Assembly: GCA_018296165.2 (NCBI GenBank)
Contig: JACKQL020000003.1
Span: 682,001 to 746,000 of the forward strand
Source of the DNA: Termitomyces sp. T153
Lineage: Eukaryota; Basidiomycota; Agaricomycetes; Agaricales; Lyophyllaceae
Length of the DNA stretch: 64,000 nt
Reading direction: 5' to 3'
Shown here: piece by piece, positions 21,051 to 32,393 of the stretch
How positions within the stretch are numbered: the first letter of the stretch is position 1
How the letters are laid out: every line of letters begins with the position of its first letter
Notes under the pieces: generated by a model
What the model saw: the letters and a program-made list of their open reading frames with translations, nothing else
What the model was told of the DNA's origin: nothing
Databases searched by the model: none
Position numbers and translations under genes: made by a program

Positions 21051-23460
21051 TTAATGATGTCGGTATTTGTAGGCGATGTGATAGGGCAATAACATTGGGC
21101 GGGTCAAAAGGAGCATTAACGATGATCTTGAAAGAGCGATTGACTCAGTAAATGTCACCGAGAGAACGTACAGTGGACATACAAGGTCTACCGTAATCTC
21201 TGGGAATGCTTCATCAAGAACTATTTGTAGGATTGGATCAGTGGATAAAGTATGGCAAAACGATACAAAAAACGACGAACTTCTAGCATTGGCCTCTAGC
21301 TCGGAGGGAATCCCGGCCTCCCCTTCGTAAAAATAGACGATCTTCACACAAGACGTCTCTTCGTTTTTGCTCACATATAAGATCATATGAAATAGATGAT
21401 TAACCTGTCACAGCCACCTGATCAGCAGGGACCATTCAATCGCTCTTTCAGGATACATACTTCGTCGCTTTTCACTAAAATACAAACGGGTTGGCGTCTC
21501 AAGCTCGTCATCAAGTCGATGAGTTTAGTCCCCCATGTTCTTGTTAGCTTGGAAGAGTGGAGGTACGGATACTGGTCGTACATCCAGTATACCCATCGCA
21601 GGAGGTGGACTTTGTTTTGCGTTGCAGTGAAAACGAGAACAATTCCCAGAAAATAGGCTGAAAAATATCTGAGAAGCTTGTCAATCCATGAGGTCTACTG
21701 GAAGAAAAGGCACCTTACCCAGCAGTAGCGGGATTAACAGCGATGTTACCAGCAAAAACAGCAATAGATACGAGGACGGCAACGACGATCACTGCCAGAG
21801 GTGTGTGTGAGGACCTAGCTATGCGCCCGCGATTGAACTTCAGCAGGAGCAGCGTTAGTGGAAACAGTGACATGACCGTCAGCCAGACGAGGGAGAACCT
21901 GTTCATGGACAACGGTCAAAGGAAGGTAGCTAAACGACAACAATAAAAAACTGGCTTCTTACATTTGTGATATGACGTTCAAACTGGCTCCAGCACTTAC
22001 ATATAACACAAGGCTGAAGACCGTGAAGGATAGAACGGAGACATATAATGACTGAGTTTTGGGCATCGCGCGGAGGAAAAGGTTCGGGAGCACCCGGTGG
22101 AGCGCTAACTGTTCCAAGAGTTCACATGCACTTAGTATCCCTGGGAAACAAGATGAGTGAGTGGTTGTATCTAGGTAGTGAAGGTCAAACCAGTCAGAAC
22201 GCCGCCACATAAGACGATGAAGGCATCGAATACGATCCATACTCGTAGCCACTTGCCTGCCACCTAAAACACGTTGTAAAGTTGCTGTCTCAAGGCGTTT
22301 GTTGATAAAGAAGCTCATACCATTTGAGCTAGTACGCTGAGTACGTTAGATCCTTGAAGAACAGTCTCAAGAGGGACCACAGCCAAAACGAGAAGCATGA
22401 TAGCAGTGTTCATAGCAATAGCTGGGATATGTAAATTTCTAAGTACCAGCGGGAGATAGCCCTTTTTGATTCGTCCAATATAAGACGGAATGCCTGTTGT
22501 AGACGCGTATGTTCGGGCGATAGCATAAGCCGCCATTTTACTCACATTCAAAGCCAGTAAGACCCAACATGCCTAGACACACCCCATTGAAGATCTCATG
22601 GGCGACAGAACTAGAAGAATTTTTCCCACTGCTCCAGTTGTCGCGCAGCTGCTGTGAACCAGTTTTTCCCCAGTACACACAAGATGAGATGATCAGAACC
22701 GTCATTGTTCCCATCTGTCGGGTGAGTTATTGGCAATATCGGGCGGCTTGAAGGGGCAGAACTGACATGGAATATTAATACAACCAGAGCTATTCGGGCA
22801 CTCTCTTTCACACCCGATAGACTGATAATAGTAAAAACAAGCAGGACGAGAATAGCGAGGATATACTCGGGAAGGGGCAGCTTTCCCTCCCCGGAAAGAT
22901 ATGACGCAGCGATGGCAGCGGACACTACTGATGTAGAAGTGAAGTCTAGTATTAGGAGGGCAGCTCCAACCAAAGCAAAGGACTTGGAAGAAACATTAAG
23001 ACTTTTTTTGTGATGCGAATCAGTCAAAGACAAAGAAGAGATCTGGGGTCGTTGTGACTAACATATAGGTATAAGGAGCACCGGACAGAGGAAGGGCAGA
23101 CCCAAGTTCTTCCATAATTGGACGCCATAGAAACAATACAAGAGTTGCAATAAAGAGAGATATGGGCGAACTGTTCGGGATCAAATGAAAGAGAGTGACA
23201 GAGATAAGAAAGATGGCATACTATACAGATGAAACTACAACAACTGCAGGAAGAGCATAGAAAACGCTTCCTAGAACTGCGTTTCCTGCTAGAGCACTTG
23301 CAGTAAATTGGCCCAAAACACTTTGACGACGTATTTCCTGAAGGCGACTCTCTCCTTCCTTCCGGTCGTCCTCGGTAAGAGTCATCCGCATCAAAGAGCC
23401 CCATCCTGCAAATTCGAAGTCGTTTGATAGGTGCAAAAATCGTGAAGGTAAGGCAGTCAT
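21051..23460 (-). CDS. Amino-acid permease of the APC superfamily
   Basis: Multiple exons on the minus strand encode a polytopic membrane protein starting MTALPSRFLHLSNDFEFAGW at 23460. The N-terminal cytosolic segment is followed by the first helix region (FTASALAGNAVLGSVFYALP). About eleven hydrophobic segments follow, among them LGSALPLSGAPYTYML, a consensus-like loop of APC transporters; ISLSGVKESARIA; GMLGLTGFE; and two C-terminal helices around TPLAVIVVAVLVS and YFLGIVLVF. A soluble tail of more than 150 residues follows, ending at 21051. Such proteins carry amino acids across the plasma or vacuolar membrane. The exact substrate is unknown, and exon edges in the middle part are approximate. 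Confidence 0.75.
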
Positions 23461-24433
23461 TTTACGTCCTCCGCCGTCCCGGGGGCGTAACCTTTGTCTC
23501 CGGACTATGATATCGAACTGAGAGTCTGTAAATGAAGGGGGGCCGGAATCTAGACAATGAGTGTGGGCTGTACTCAGAAATGTGTCACTATTACAACTGA
23601 GGGATCAGAGAGTGTATGCCTTACATCCTGTACGCAAACCGGATGGCGGCTCTATAGCTATCCACTGCGAATCATGTTCCTCGTTCCAAATTTCTCGTGG
23701 TCCATGTTTTGCGCCGTCGTTGCCGACTGTCCCCGTTTCGATGTTCTCGCCAGCTTCCTCTGGACGCGGCATTACCTTGAAAAGCGCGTTAGATGATAAG
23801 TTTTAGAGAAATATTTCCAGAGGGCTATAGTTTGACTTAGAAAGAAAGGGCTGGTTCACGTGTTCCTCCGTTCCATTGTCGTTAAAAGGCGGAGTTGTCA
23901 CTACAATGTCTGAGGGACGCGGATGTCCACGGACCCTCGAGCCCCACGTGGTGATATCCGAACCCCGCCCATTCTGTGTAGCTCATGTGGCCGTTTAGAA
24001 ATCATATTATCCAAAGTTGTGTGCAGTTGCGGGATTAGACGTCCCCAAACGAAAGGCTGGGCAGTCCCCTTTGTCCTATTCCTACTTGAAGTTCCGGTGC
24101 ATAAACACACCCAAGATCAATTGTGGTACCCTGTGTTCCTGAAGGAGATCATTAGCTGTTTGGGGTTACCACAGAGGACATTTCAGTCTAAGGTACTCTT
24201 GGTCCTTCATCAGTTGAAGAGAGAGGCGATGCTGAGCTCTTTGAGATGCATGAACCATCAGTACCTGACCTTGATAATTTGGACGATGCTGTTTGAGGGA
24301 GCGTTGTCTACTAAGTCTTTATGCCACTACTGTAATTCAAGTAGGTCACTTGACACCAATTTATCGCGTAATATTGATCACGTGGTGTCCACTTCGCAGT
24401 CGTGTCGAACGTTGACTTCCCGTTTCCTCCACG
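23461..24433. other. Divergent promoter region
   Basis: The 0.97-kb gap lies between the permease (minus) and the YIPF-like gene (plus). E-box CACGTG hexamers occur near 23858 and at 24379-24384, the latter about 50 bp before the YIPF-like ATG. A 176-codon plus frame (23923-24453) has no motif and overlaps the start of the next gene; I do not call it. Confidence 0.35.
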
Positions 24434-25655
24434 ATGGCCTACGTCCAAGTTGAGGCTGATGACGTGAGTCTTTCTTCTGCAGAATTAACTCTGCTGTTGA
24501 ATGCTCTTTGTAGAGGCTTGAAGAAGGTCCTGTGGGCTTGCAATTCAAATGCAAGGCATTCTCGATTTGACTACGTGCAACTGGGCGCTCACCTCGTTTA
24601 ATTCAGCTTTTCTTGGCGCAGATGGAGATATTGGAAGTGACAACTCGCGATCACAGGGGCGGTCACCAGGTTTGGGTAACGCAGACCGAGGTTCGTCGCG
24701 TCATATCTACACCTTTTGACAAACGTAAGGTGACAATGGAACAGGATATCTTCAGAATCAGCGCAAAGCAACGTCTGCCTTCTGGATGGTTGAATATTAT
24801 CAACCATATTTTGACGTGGACACACAAACAGTATGTTACCTGTCCTTTTGTAGTGCACAATGTGACGTTTAGTCAAACTAGGTATTGAAAAGGTGCTATG
24901 CCACCCTTATCCCCACTTCCACAAATTACCTCTCCACACATCTCAATCCTGCCGATCTTTACGGCCCTTTTTGGACCCTAACGACGTTGATTTTCACCCT
25001 CTTCTTGTCATCTAGTCTGGCAGCTTCAATATCGGCGTACCTTTCCGCTCCTGGGACAGATTATGACTATGATTTCACTCTCCTCTCCGTTGCGGTATCG
25101 CTTGTGTATGCATACGGGATTGGCCTTCCTGTGTTACTTTGGCTGGGATTGCGATATTTGGGTGTTGGAGAGTGGAGCGTGGTCGAGGCGGTTGCAGTGT
25201 GGGGTTATGCACAATTCGTCTGGATACCTGTTTCTGTGAGTTTTCTATCTATTCATTATCTCCGTTTTCTTTACAAACTTATATTCTCCAAAGATACTTT
25301 GTGTGATTCCTGTCCCGATCGTACGATGGGTACTGGTCTTCCTTGCGTTCGCCTCTTCGGGCTACTTCCTGGTCACAAATGTCTATCCCATCCTTGCTTC
25401 TGTGAGTATCTTCTCTTATTGTCACACCATGTATCCCTGACCAACTTCGATTGCTAGGCCGAGGCAAAGGCGACCCGCCTCGTCATTATCCTTATCGCAG
25501 TCCTCCATGCGGCATTAGCGCTAACGTTCAAAATCCTCTTCTTCAGCTACTATGTTGTACAAAAGATAGGCGCCGATATCCCTATTCCTGGCGGCGATGT
25601 TCCAGCAGTCAACACAACCGTTACACTAGCCCAAAGGGCATTATTTATGCTGTAA
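24434..25655 (+). CDS. Yip1-domain (YIPF1/2-like) Golgi membrane protein
   Basis: The protein starts MAYVQVEADD and has a short polar N-terminus (RLEEGPVGLQFK, then Ser/Gly-rich sequence). The hallmark pre-membrane motif is FWTAEYYQPYFDVDTQTV, followed by RCYATLIP and NPADLYGPFWTLTTLIF. Five hydrophobic segments follow, including FTLFLSSSLAASI, VSLVYAYGIGLPVLLWLGL, WGYAQFVWIPVS, WVLVFLAFASSGYFLV and LVIILIAVLHAALAL. It ends AQRALFML before TAA at 25655. This order is that of YIPF1/YIPF2 proteins, which bind Rab-type GTPases in Golgi and ER-Golgi membranes. There are about six exons; splice sites for the last three introns are clear. The start is supported by frame continuity into RLEEGP. Confidence 0.8.
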
Positions 25656-26159
25656 TTAGATTGTCGTGACAATGGCAGGAAATTGTGTACTTACTGTAAA
25701 TGTAGCATTCGTTCAGTATTAGTAGAGTTGGCTTCTACACCTATAGCAGGTTGGTAAAGTTGATTGAGTACTACTAGTCTTGTGATGAACTACGTCATAT
25801 TGGACCGGTTTCTAGTGGGTGTGAATGATCGATTCTAGTTCATGCTAGAGTGAATTCAAAGGGACTGATCGGTCTGACGACTGACAATTGAGGTTTGTAG
25901 TAGACCTTTCGCTCTTGGTCGACTGAACAAAGCCCAATCAAGATCTTGGATGGGCCGCAGAACCATACTCATGATCATATCACGCTGCGATCGGCGGCGC
26001 CACAACTCCTTGGATTAGGCCAGAAGAACGGAGAGATCGAGATCTACACTTGTACTCAATAAAATCATGAAAGCACATGTAATGACACAGGCTATAATAG
26101 AAGATGCAATCAATATTTACACAACTTAGACGTATATGCACTTCGCAAACATCGGGTGT
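25656..26159. other. Intergenic between convergent genes
   Basis: This is the 3' flank of the YIPF-like gene (plus) and of the GH5 gene (minus). No open frame, repeat or RNA gene is recognised. Confidence 0.4.
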
Positions 26160-27911
26160 TCATACGCCACCATCGATTTCCGGCCAGCCGTATTCACCAA
26201 TATGTTTCCTTGTAGCTTTCGACTGGGACTGAAGAGTGCTCCAGGATGGTTCGTCGGTCCATACCTACCAAAGACAAGCCGATGAATAAGAGAGGTTTGA
26301 AGATTGATGCATGTTTTACCTCGTAATTCGCTGCCCCAGTGCCTGGTTTGGTCAACTTGAAATTTGAGTCATCAGGATACAGGTGAAAGCAGACGATTAA
26401 TCAGGACTAACTTCCCAGTACATCCACGGCACGCCTGTCTGAAAGTATATGGTTCATCATGGGTGGGACGACAATGGGTCCATTAAGACATACAGATATC
26501 AGAGTATCCGTGACTGCCTGTATCTGGCTCTGTTTGGTACTTCCCAAAGCACCGAACTCTTCATATAAAAGGCGCTTTCCCGAACTAAGGGATATTTCCT
26601 TGACCGCATCAATGTTGGTTGCTACATAACTTGGGTCGAGATTGTAATCATGGATTGCTACGACTTGAATGTCAGAACAACTGTGGGTAGTTCCGTTCAG
26701 CCAGACGTTTTCCAGAGTTGACGAAATTACTCTACCTGAAAAACTGCGATTGAGTCGATGTCGGTAAATCGGTTCCTCCGCCTGTGGAAATTTGGATTCC
26801 AGTGTTACCAAGAACAGAGCGAATGACGTTCGCTCGATCACACCTATATCGAAACAGCATAAATGTACCATGAGATGAGCTGAAGGCATGTATTACCACC
26901 AGCCAGGAGCTACTTGATCCATGTGGCCCATGGCTTTCACTTAATCAATATAATGCTCGAATGATAAAATTTCTTAGGCGTGCCTTCATTTTCGATCTCG
27001 AATGAGAAAATAGCATCTAAGATATCATATGAAAGAACCGAATACAGAACAACCCCTGTCATGACGTACCTGACAGTTGGTTCCAGGGAACACCGAAGGT
27101 GGGGGATTGAAAATTCAAAATATGTCTCAAACGATTGTCGAACTGAATGATAGATCACTCAGCCTGAAAGCAGAATTGAAACTGAAAATCACATCAGCGA
27201 TCGCGTTCGTGTTGGTGTAGAAGACACTCGAATCTGGAACACCATTCACGCATCCAGTGACGGGAAGGTTGTACTTCGCTACATATGCATCGGTATCCCA
27301 GCATCCCAGAGCATACCTAGAGGCGTTTCAACGGACGATATCTTATTGAAGGGTTAGGTACTCACCGATCGTGCATAGCTATGATCAGCTTGATATCTGT
27401 AGTTTTCAAAGTAAGTCAAAGCCCAATATCATTCATGAAAATAATGCACCTCTAGAATGAGCTTCCGATGCCAGGACGTCGATTTGTGTGAGGATTGTAT
27501 CATCATAAGACCCAACTGAAGAGAACTCATGATATAGAGATGTTTTCTGGAAGTGAATAACTTTACCAGCAACCGTCTCGAGATCGTCAACGGCTTGTGC
27601 ACTAGAACCTTTCGCACCAGCTGCCACTCGTGTGATAAAGACACGCAACACTACATCACATTTTCACGTCAATGGCCAAAATTTCAAATCAGGCTATATC
27701 GGACACTTCATATCGGCACTCTGCATTGCATCGAGAACGGCAGCGCGGTCAGCCGCCTGATTTGGTCGTGAAATAACTTGGCGTATGCGTGTGTGGGAAG
27801 ACGTACTGAAAGAGTATGGAGAAAATAAGAATTAGCTCCGGCGAAATCATTGGCTGTGACAAAATATACAAAGAAGACGAGAGCTGTCGTAATTAAGAGA
27901 AGGTGCCTCAT
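26160..27911 (-). CDS. Secreted GH5-type endo-beta-mannanase-like glycoside hydrolase
   Basis: About ten exons run from ATG 27911 to TGA at 26160. The N-terminus, MRHLLLITTALVFFVYFVTA, is a clear signal peptide, followed by NDFAGANSYFLHTL, the GANxYxL opening typical of fungal GH5 mannanases. Further family features are VFITRVAAGAKGSSAQAVDD, LIIAMHDRYALGCWDTDAYV and FYTNTNAIAD. The acid/base glutamate lies in FEIENEG and the nucleophile glutamate in LYEEFGALG. HDYNLD supplies the usual His/Tyr. The C-terminus reads TGVPWMYWEV and ends GEYGWPEIDGGV. The enzyme should cleave internal beta-1,4 bonds, probably of mannan, outside the cell. Exon boundaries in the middle are approximate. Confidence 0.75.
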
Positions 27912-28330
27912 GACGATGGGAGTTGGCAGATACAGAGGCGCGGTCCCTTTATCTCAGAAATGCGGTTGATCATCACGAGTACATGAAGATCATTATGGAC
28001 AAGTTCACATATGGTGCAGTTCGTCGCACACTGTCCGGATTTTGTAGACAATGTACATCAGAAGCATTCTTTAATAGTAAGTCGAAGGCGAAAAGAGGAT
28101 GTCGGAATATAAGATCCAAAAGCCCGGAGGACAATTACTATTCTCGGTCAGCTGTTCAAGAGACATGTGGGCACAAGAATATACTCATTAACATACACCG
28201 AAAGGTAGACGTAGAATCTCATCGTAGCATACTATGGTTCAGCATCGAAGAGCTCGGCAATCAGGTTGTTTTCTGAAGGAATCAAATGTTCCCACGCGTG
28301 TACGTCTTTATTCCTTCGCCACCTACAATC
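27912..28330. other. Divergent upstream region
   Basis: A 0.42-kb gap separates the GH5 gene (minus) from the MIC12-like gene (plus). No feature is recognised beyond open frames without motifs. Confidence 0.35.
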
Positions 28331-28838
28331 ATGTCGATTCTCATCGGACCGATATCAGGCGCGCTAGTAGCTGGAGGGGCAAGTGTAACTCTTCCCGTGT
28401 AGGTTGTGAACTTAACGTTTCAGCATCTAGGTGTACTATGGCTTCTCCAACCTGATATCCACCCGGTTTGTCGCGTCGTTATTATGCAATTGTAATCATT
28501 CACTCATCGTTGCCATAGAACAGAACAACACCGCAGAGAGTGAGTTGATCAATCTGGATATAAGATTCATTCTTGTGAGGTTGTTTGGCAGCCTACACGC
28601 TCTCAGCATTCGTCTCGTGGAAACACCTAGTCTTGTTCAAGCACCACCCCCAGCTGCTGCTCGTATCACACATCATCCGTTCGCGTCTTTGCTCAAAGCC
28701 AAATGGAATCAGGAAGTCCAATCCCTCTTCACTGGTGTTGCAAATTGGGATCGGCGAGTGCAGGAGTGGGGAAAGAAATTGTTGTATGGACAAGATGGCT
28801 CTCAAACACCCACAAATGAACCAAAGCAGCAATCGTGA
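28331..28838 (+). CDS. MICOS subunit MIC12-like mitochondrial inner-membrane protein
   Basis: The model join(28331..28378, 28431..28465, 28519..28539, 28580..28838) is in phase and gives 120 residues. The N-terminal segment LIGPISGALVAGGVYYGFSN is a single glycine-rich membrane helix. The C-terminal part has LKAKWNQEVQSLFTGVANWD and RVQEWGKKLLYG, the pattern of fungal AIM5/FMP51 (MIC12) proteins, which bridge MICOS subcomplexes at crista junctions. The length fits the family. The first intron begins GC (GCAAGT) rather than GT, and exon 3 is only 21 nt. The assignment rests on pattern and size, so moderate confidence. Confidence 0.65.
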
Positions 28839-30158
28839 ATCAGACTATCCATGCCATACCGCATAACCAATCCCAAGCCTTGTCGATCTATGTATAATTT
28901 CGACGACTTTCTTTGGTTTGGGCCGACACCGAGATTATTGGCGAGTAGACCTATCAGGTTAACCTTCTGGGGAGTTTCAAGATCGAGCAATCATCGTGTC
29001 TATGATTCCTTCACGGAAGATGGTCAGTGGAACTTGAGTAGGAACTAGCTTTGCGTTGCTATAAATCCAAGCCGAGGTTTGATGCCAAGTACGATTGCTC
29101 TCACTTTCTTCAGCATAAACTTTCCACTATGATGTGTTGTGACATCTCTGACCATCTGCTTTGTGAGCCATCTCTTTACTCCGACTCGGACTTATATCGC
29201 AGGATTGTGTCCATGTCACTTGGGAAAGGATCACCATGTGCTGCTTGAACGGCATCTTAAATGTAAGGTCACGTTGGTATGAAAACTAATAATGGTGGTA
29301 GCACATGTATCCCTCCCCACACCTCAAATCTCGTTGAATGCTCCTTTCTTGATATGATAAACGTTTCTCTGGTCTTTGTTCGCGTGACCGACCTTTAGAA
29401 CCAGACAACTTTTGAACTCAGTGTGAACAGAAGTTGCCTATTTATATAGAAATCAATTAGCTCTCTGAGAACTGACTATCGCAGGATGTCTCCCGGTACT
29501 GGCAATGGAAAGGTGAGTAGCAGAACAGGGGGGACACGTCGTTAACGGCAAATACGACGGGAGTTAGGGCCGAAGTAGTATGAGCTTCGACAAAGTCAAA
29601 TCGTAGTTATCAATGTGAGGCGTGACTGGCCCCGGCTGAAATAGATACTGGAGGGTGGATGACATACTCCCACGTATACCCGCCTTGAAATAAATCTTGA
29701 TTTTTTTCGAGAAAAAGACGTTCTGACATCATCATGTCTGGTATATGATAGATCGTAGCCTGTGGTCTTGGCACTTTTCAAAGTTGTCTCTATCCGCTGA
29801 TATCCGAGTCTTTTTGTCCTGCTCTTTTTGGATTTTCTCACCAGCAAGCACCAGCATCCTTCAAGAAATTGCATGCTCCTCCTGTCTTGGGACTACCTCG
29901 CCATAGCCTCATTCTCCCGCAACATGTCACATATTTATACCCTCAAGAGGAAATCAAAGTGCGACGTACTACCAGCTGTGGTTTCTGGGAAGATGGTAGT
30001 ATTTGGTAGTCTCCCATACAGAGTCAGAAGATTCAGGGCACGATGTCCTGCATAGGCCACGTCTTGCACATAAGTCACACGGCCTTCGATTATATATAGC
30101 AGACGGCGAGTATAATACCAAGCCGCCCTTACAGAAACCTCTTCAAGGAGCCATAAGA
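28839..30158. other. Intergenic, no gene recognised
   Basis: The 1.3-kb stretch has only short frames lacking motifs. Its right end holds the promoter of the dienelactone hydrolase gene. Confidence 0.4.
30090..30098 (+). promoter_or_regulatory. TATA box of dienelactone hydrolase gene
   Basis: TTATATATA lies about 60 bp upstream of the ATG at 30159, within the usual fungal spacing. Confidence 0.45.
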
Positions 30159-31350
30159 ATGAAATTCCCTGCTACTATCTTATCCCTTGCTTTCCTCGTT
30201 TCCGGTGTTTTAAGTGGTCTTATTCCACTTACTGACGACTGCATTAAAGGAGTCACGTTTGAAGGGACCCCGAAAGGTGAAACCGCCTTGCTGGCTTTCC
30301 GTCTTCATGGATTCCTCAAGTAGTCACAAATTGATAGGTGTCATCCAGACAATTAACGGAGTGGAAACTTACGTCGCCAGAGCCGACCCTGCTGCGAACT
30401 CGAAACGGGCACTTTTGTTTTTGACAGGTAAGTTAAGAACCAATTGAACTCTTGTTCGATACCTTAAATGTATAAAAGATATCTTTGGTTTACCTCTGGT
30501 TAACAGCAAGGTTCGCGAAACCATATTCTTGTTGGGTTTCTGCCTCTAAACAGACCACTGGCAGTTGATGGCTGACGATTTTGCGTCGAACGGCTTTGAC
30601 ACTTTCATCCCGGATTATCTAAACGGAGATCCAGTTCCTGCCGATGACCCGAATGTGAGACATTAATATCATACTCCTATCGTTATGAGCTCTGCTTACC
30701 CTTTCCAAAGTTCAATATCACGGCATGGGCTGTCAATCACGGCGAGCCCCAAACGATGCCCACACTTCTAGCTGCCATCGAAGGACTTCAGAATGAGGGC
30801 TTCACGGAGTTTGTGGCGACAGGATACTGTTTCGGGGGTAAGATCCTTCCTCATTATCACTGGAATACGGATTAAGTGGCTGAGAATGCCCCTTTACAAG
30901 GTCTGTACGCTACACGTCTTTCGCAGCAAAACAGAATCAAAGTCGGCACTATGGCCCATCCGTCGATGCTCACCGTTCCGGACGACTTCTTCATTTTGCG
31001 AAACGATTCAAATGTCCCAATCCAGTTTAACACGTACGTAAACAAGTTTCATTTGTGAGATCATTCATTGAAAATATAGATAGGGCTGAGCTAGATACAG
31101 CGTTCACCCCGGCGCTACAAGCCGTCGCAGATGATATCCTTGGATTTGGGAGATATCCCCCAGGCTACAATCGTACGTTCTTTGCTGGTGTTGGGCACGG
31201 ATTTGCTGTACGCGCCAATCTGGTGAGTTGGCTCTTGATATCTCTTATATTATGGTGATTTACTAATATGTTTAGTCGGATCCTGTGGCGAAAGCAGCCA
31301 AAGAAGGTGCTTTCTTTGATGCTGTTAAATGGTTGAGGGCGCACGATTGA
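30159..31350 (+). CDS. Secreted dienelactone hydrolase family protein
   Basis: The product starts with a signal peptide, MKFPATILSLAFLVSGVLSG. The first intron (starting after CCGAAAG) brings the frame into GVIQTINGVETYVARADP. The alpha/beta-hydrolase core shows DHWQLMADDFASNGFDTFIP, the nucleophile elbow GYCFGG with cysteine as in dienelactone hydrolases, and the catalytic histidine in GVGHGFAVR. It ends AVKWLRAHD before TGA at 31350. There are about seven exons and roughly 250 residues, normal for the family. DLH enzymes open lactone rings in aromatic degradation; the export signal suggests an extracellular or vacuolar role, but the substrate is unknown. Confidence 0.82.
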
Positions 31351-32393
31351 ATGTCGTAGACATGCCGCCTTAAAAGCCAACTAGCTATAATCGAGGCTGT
31401 GTACATCATATATCATCATTTCTTCTGGAAATTAGTGAAGTATGACACCAAGTGTAATCTGTGGATGTCTTTAGATTAATGCCTGTGTTATGTGTCCCAT
31501 TGACACTACCGGTGCAACTACTAAACTCATTGAGCCGATGCCACCGTCTCGATGCGAAGTTGGTGCAACAGTCACAACAAGGTAGCGCTCATGTTCCGTA
31601 CGAGGGTCAGCCCCCCGTCTGCGCCACTTAGCTAGTTCTTCGGGATAAATCTGCCATAATGAGTTGCTATAGACCTATTTACAACCTAAATCACACTTAA
31701 GCAACCTTAGCTGAGCCAATGAAATTGGATGGTCGACTCTAACTGAAATGAGACTTCAACTAGCCACGCTAGATAATCCAGCCTATTCACTTCGGCGACT
31801 TGGAAAATAATGATATTGTCCAGCTGGTTGATAGTCAGAAATTTAAGTAATGAGTAATGATTGTAATTAGCATCAAAAGTCAGGGCAAAAGAAGTTGATT
31901 GAAACAAATAGCTATCATAAAGCAGCCCTGTGATTACAGAGAGTGTGTTATGCCATCTTCCCCCAGGGCCTGTGAACCAACATCGTCGACGCGAACGCGA
32001 ATCCTACCTCCTTTTTCACTCAGTCTTCGGTCGCACCGCGTGTCATGTCTTTACCACCACATACACGATATGTTACACCCCGCCACCATGCTGCATCCAT
32101 GCGTCGACAGTTGAAAATGTGGAATTGATTTGAGTCTGGCGTTTTGAAGTCAAGTGTAAGTTCCATCATCATCATATGTAGGATCATCCCGCTCGTTCGA
32201 CTAGTAGGCCTCTCGATGAAATCATTTATGTTGATGAGCCATACTGCAGATGGTCTGACGTATAGATAGTAAATCGAGAGTGGGAGTACTATATTAAAGA
32301 TATTTGCACATTTGCATATGGGCAATGGCATTTGAAACGACAAAGTCTCCGTTTCAGTCACTACGATTTTCGGTCTCTCTATGCATCAAATCA
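31351..32393. other. Intergenic between convergent genes
   Basis: This is the 3' flank of the dienelactone hydrolase (plus) and of the kinase-GTPase gene (minus). No supported feature. Confidence 0.4.

Noticed and set aside
23923..24453. 176-codon plus-strand frame
   Set aside because: No motif or splice support, and it overlaps the start of the YIPF-like gene in another frame.
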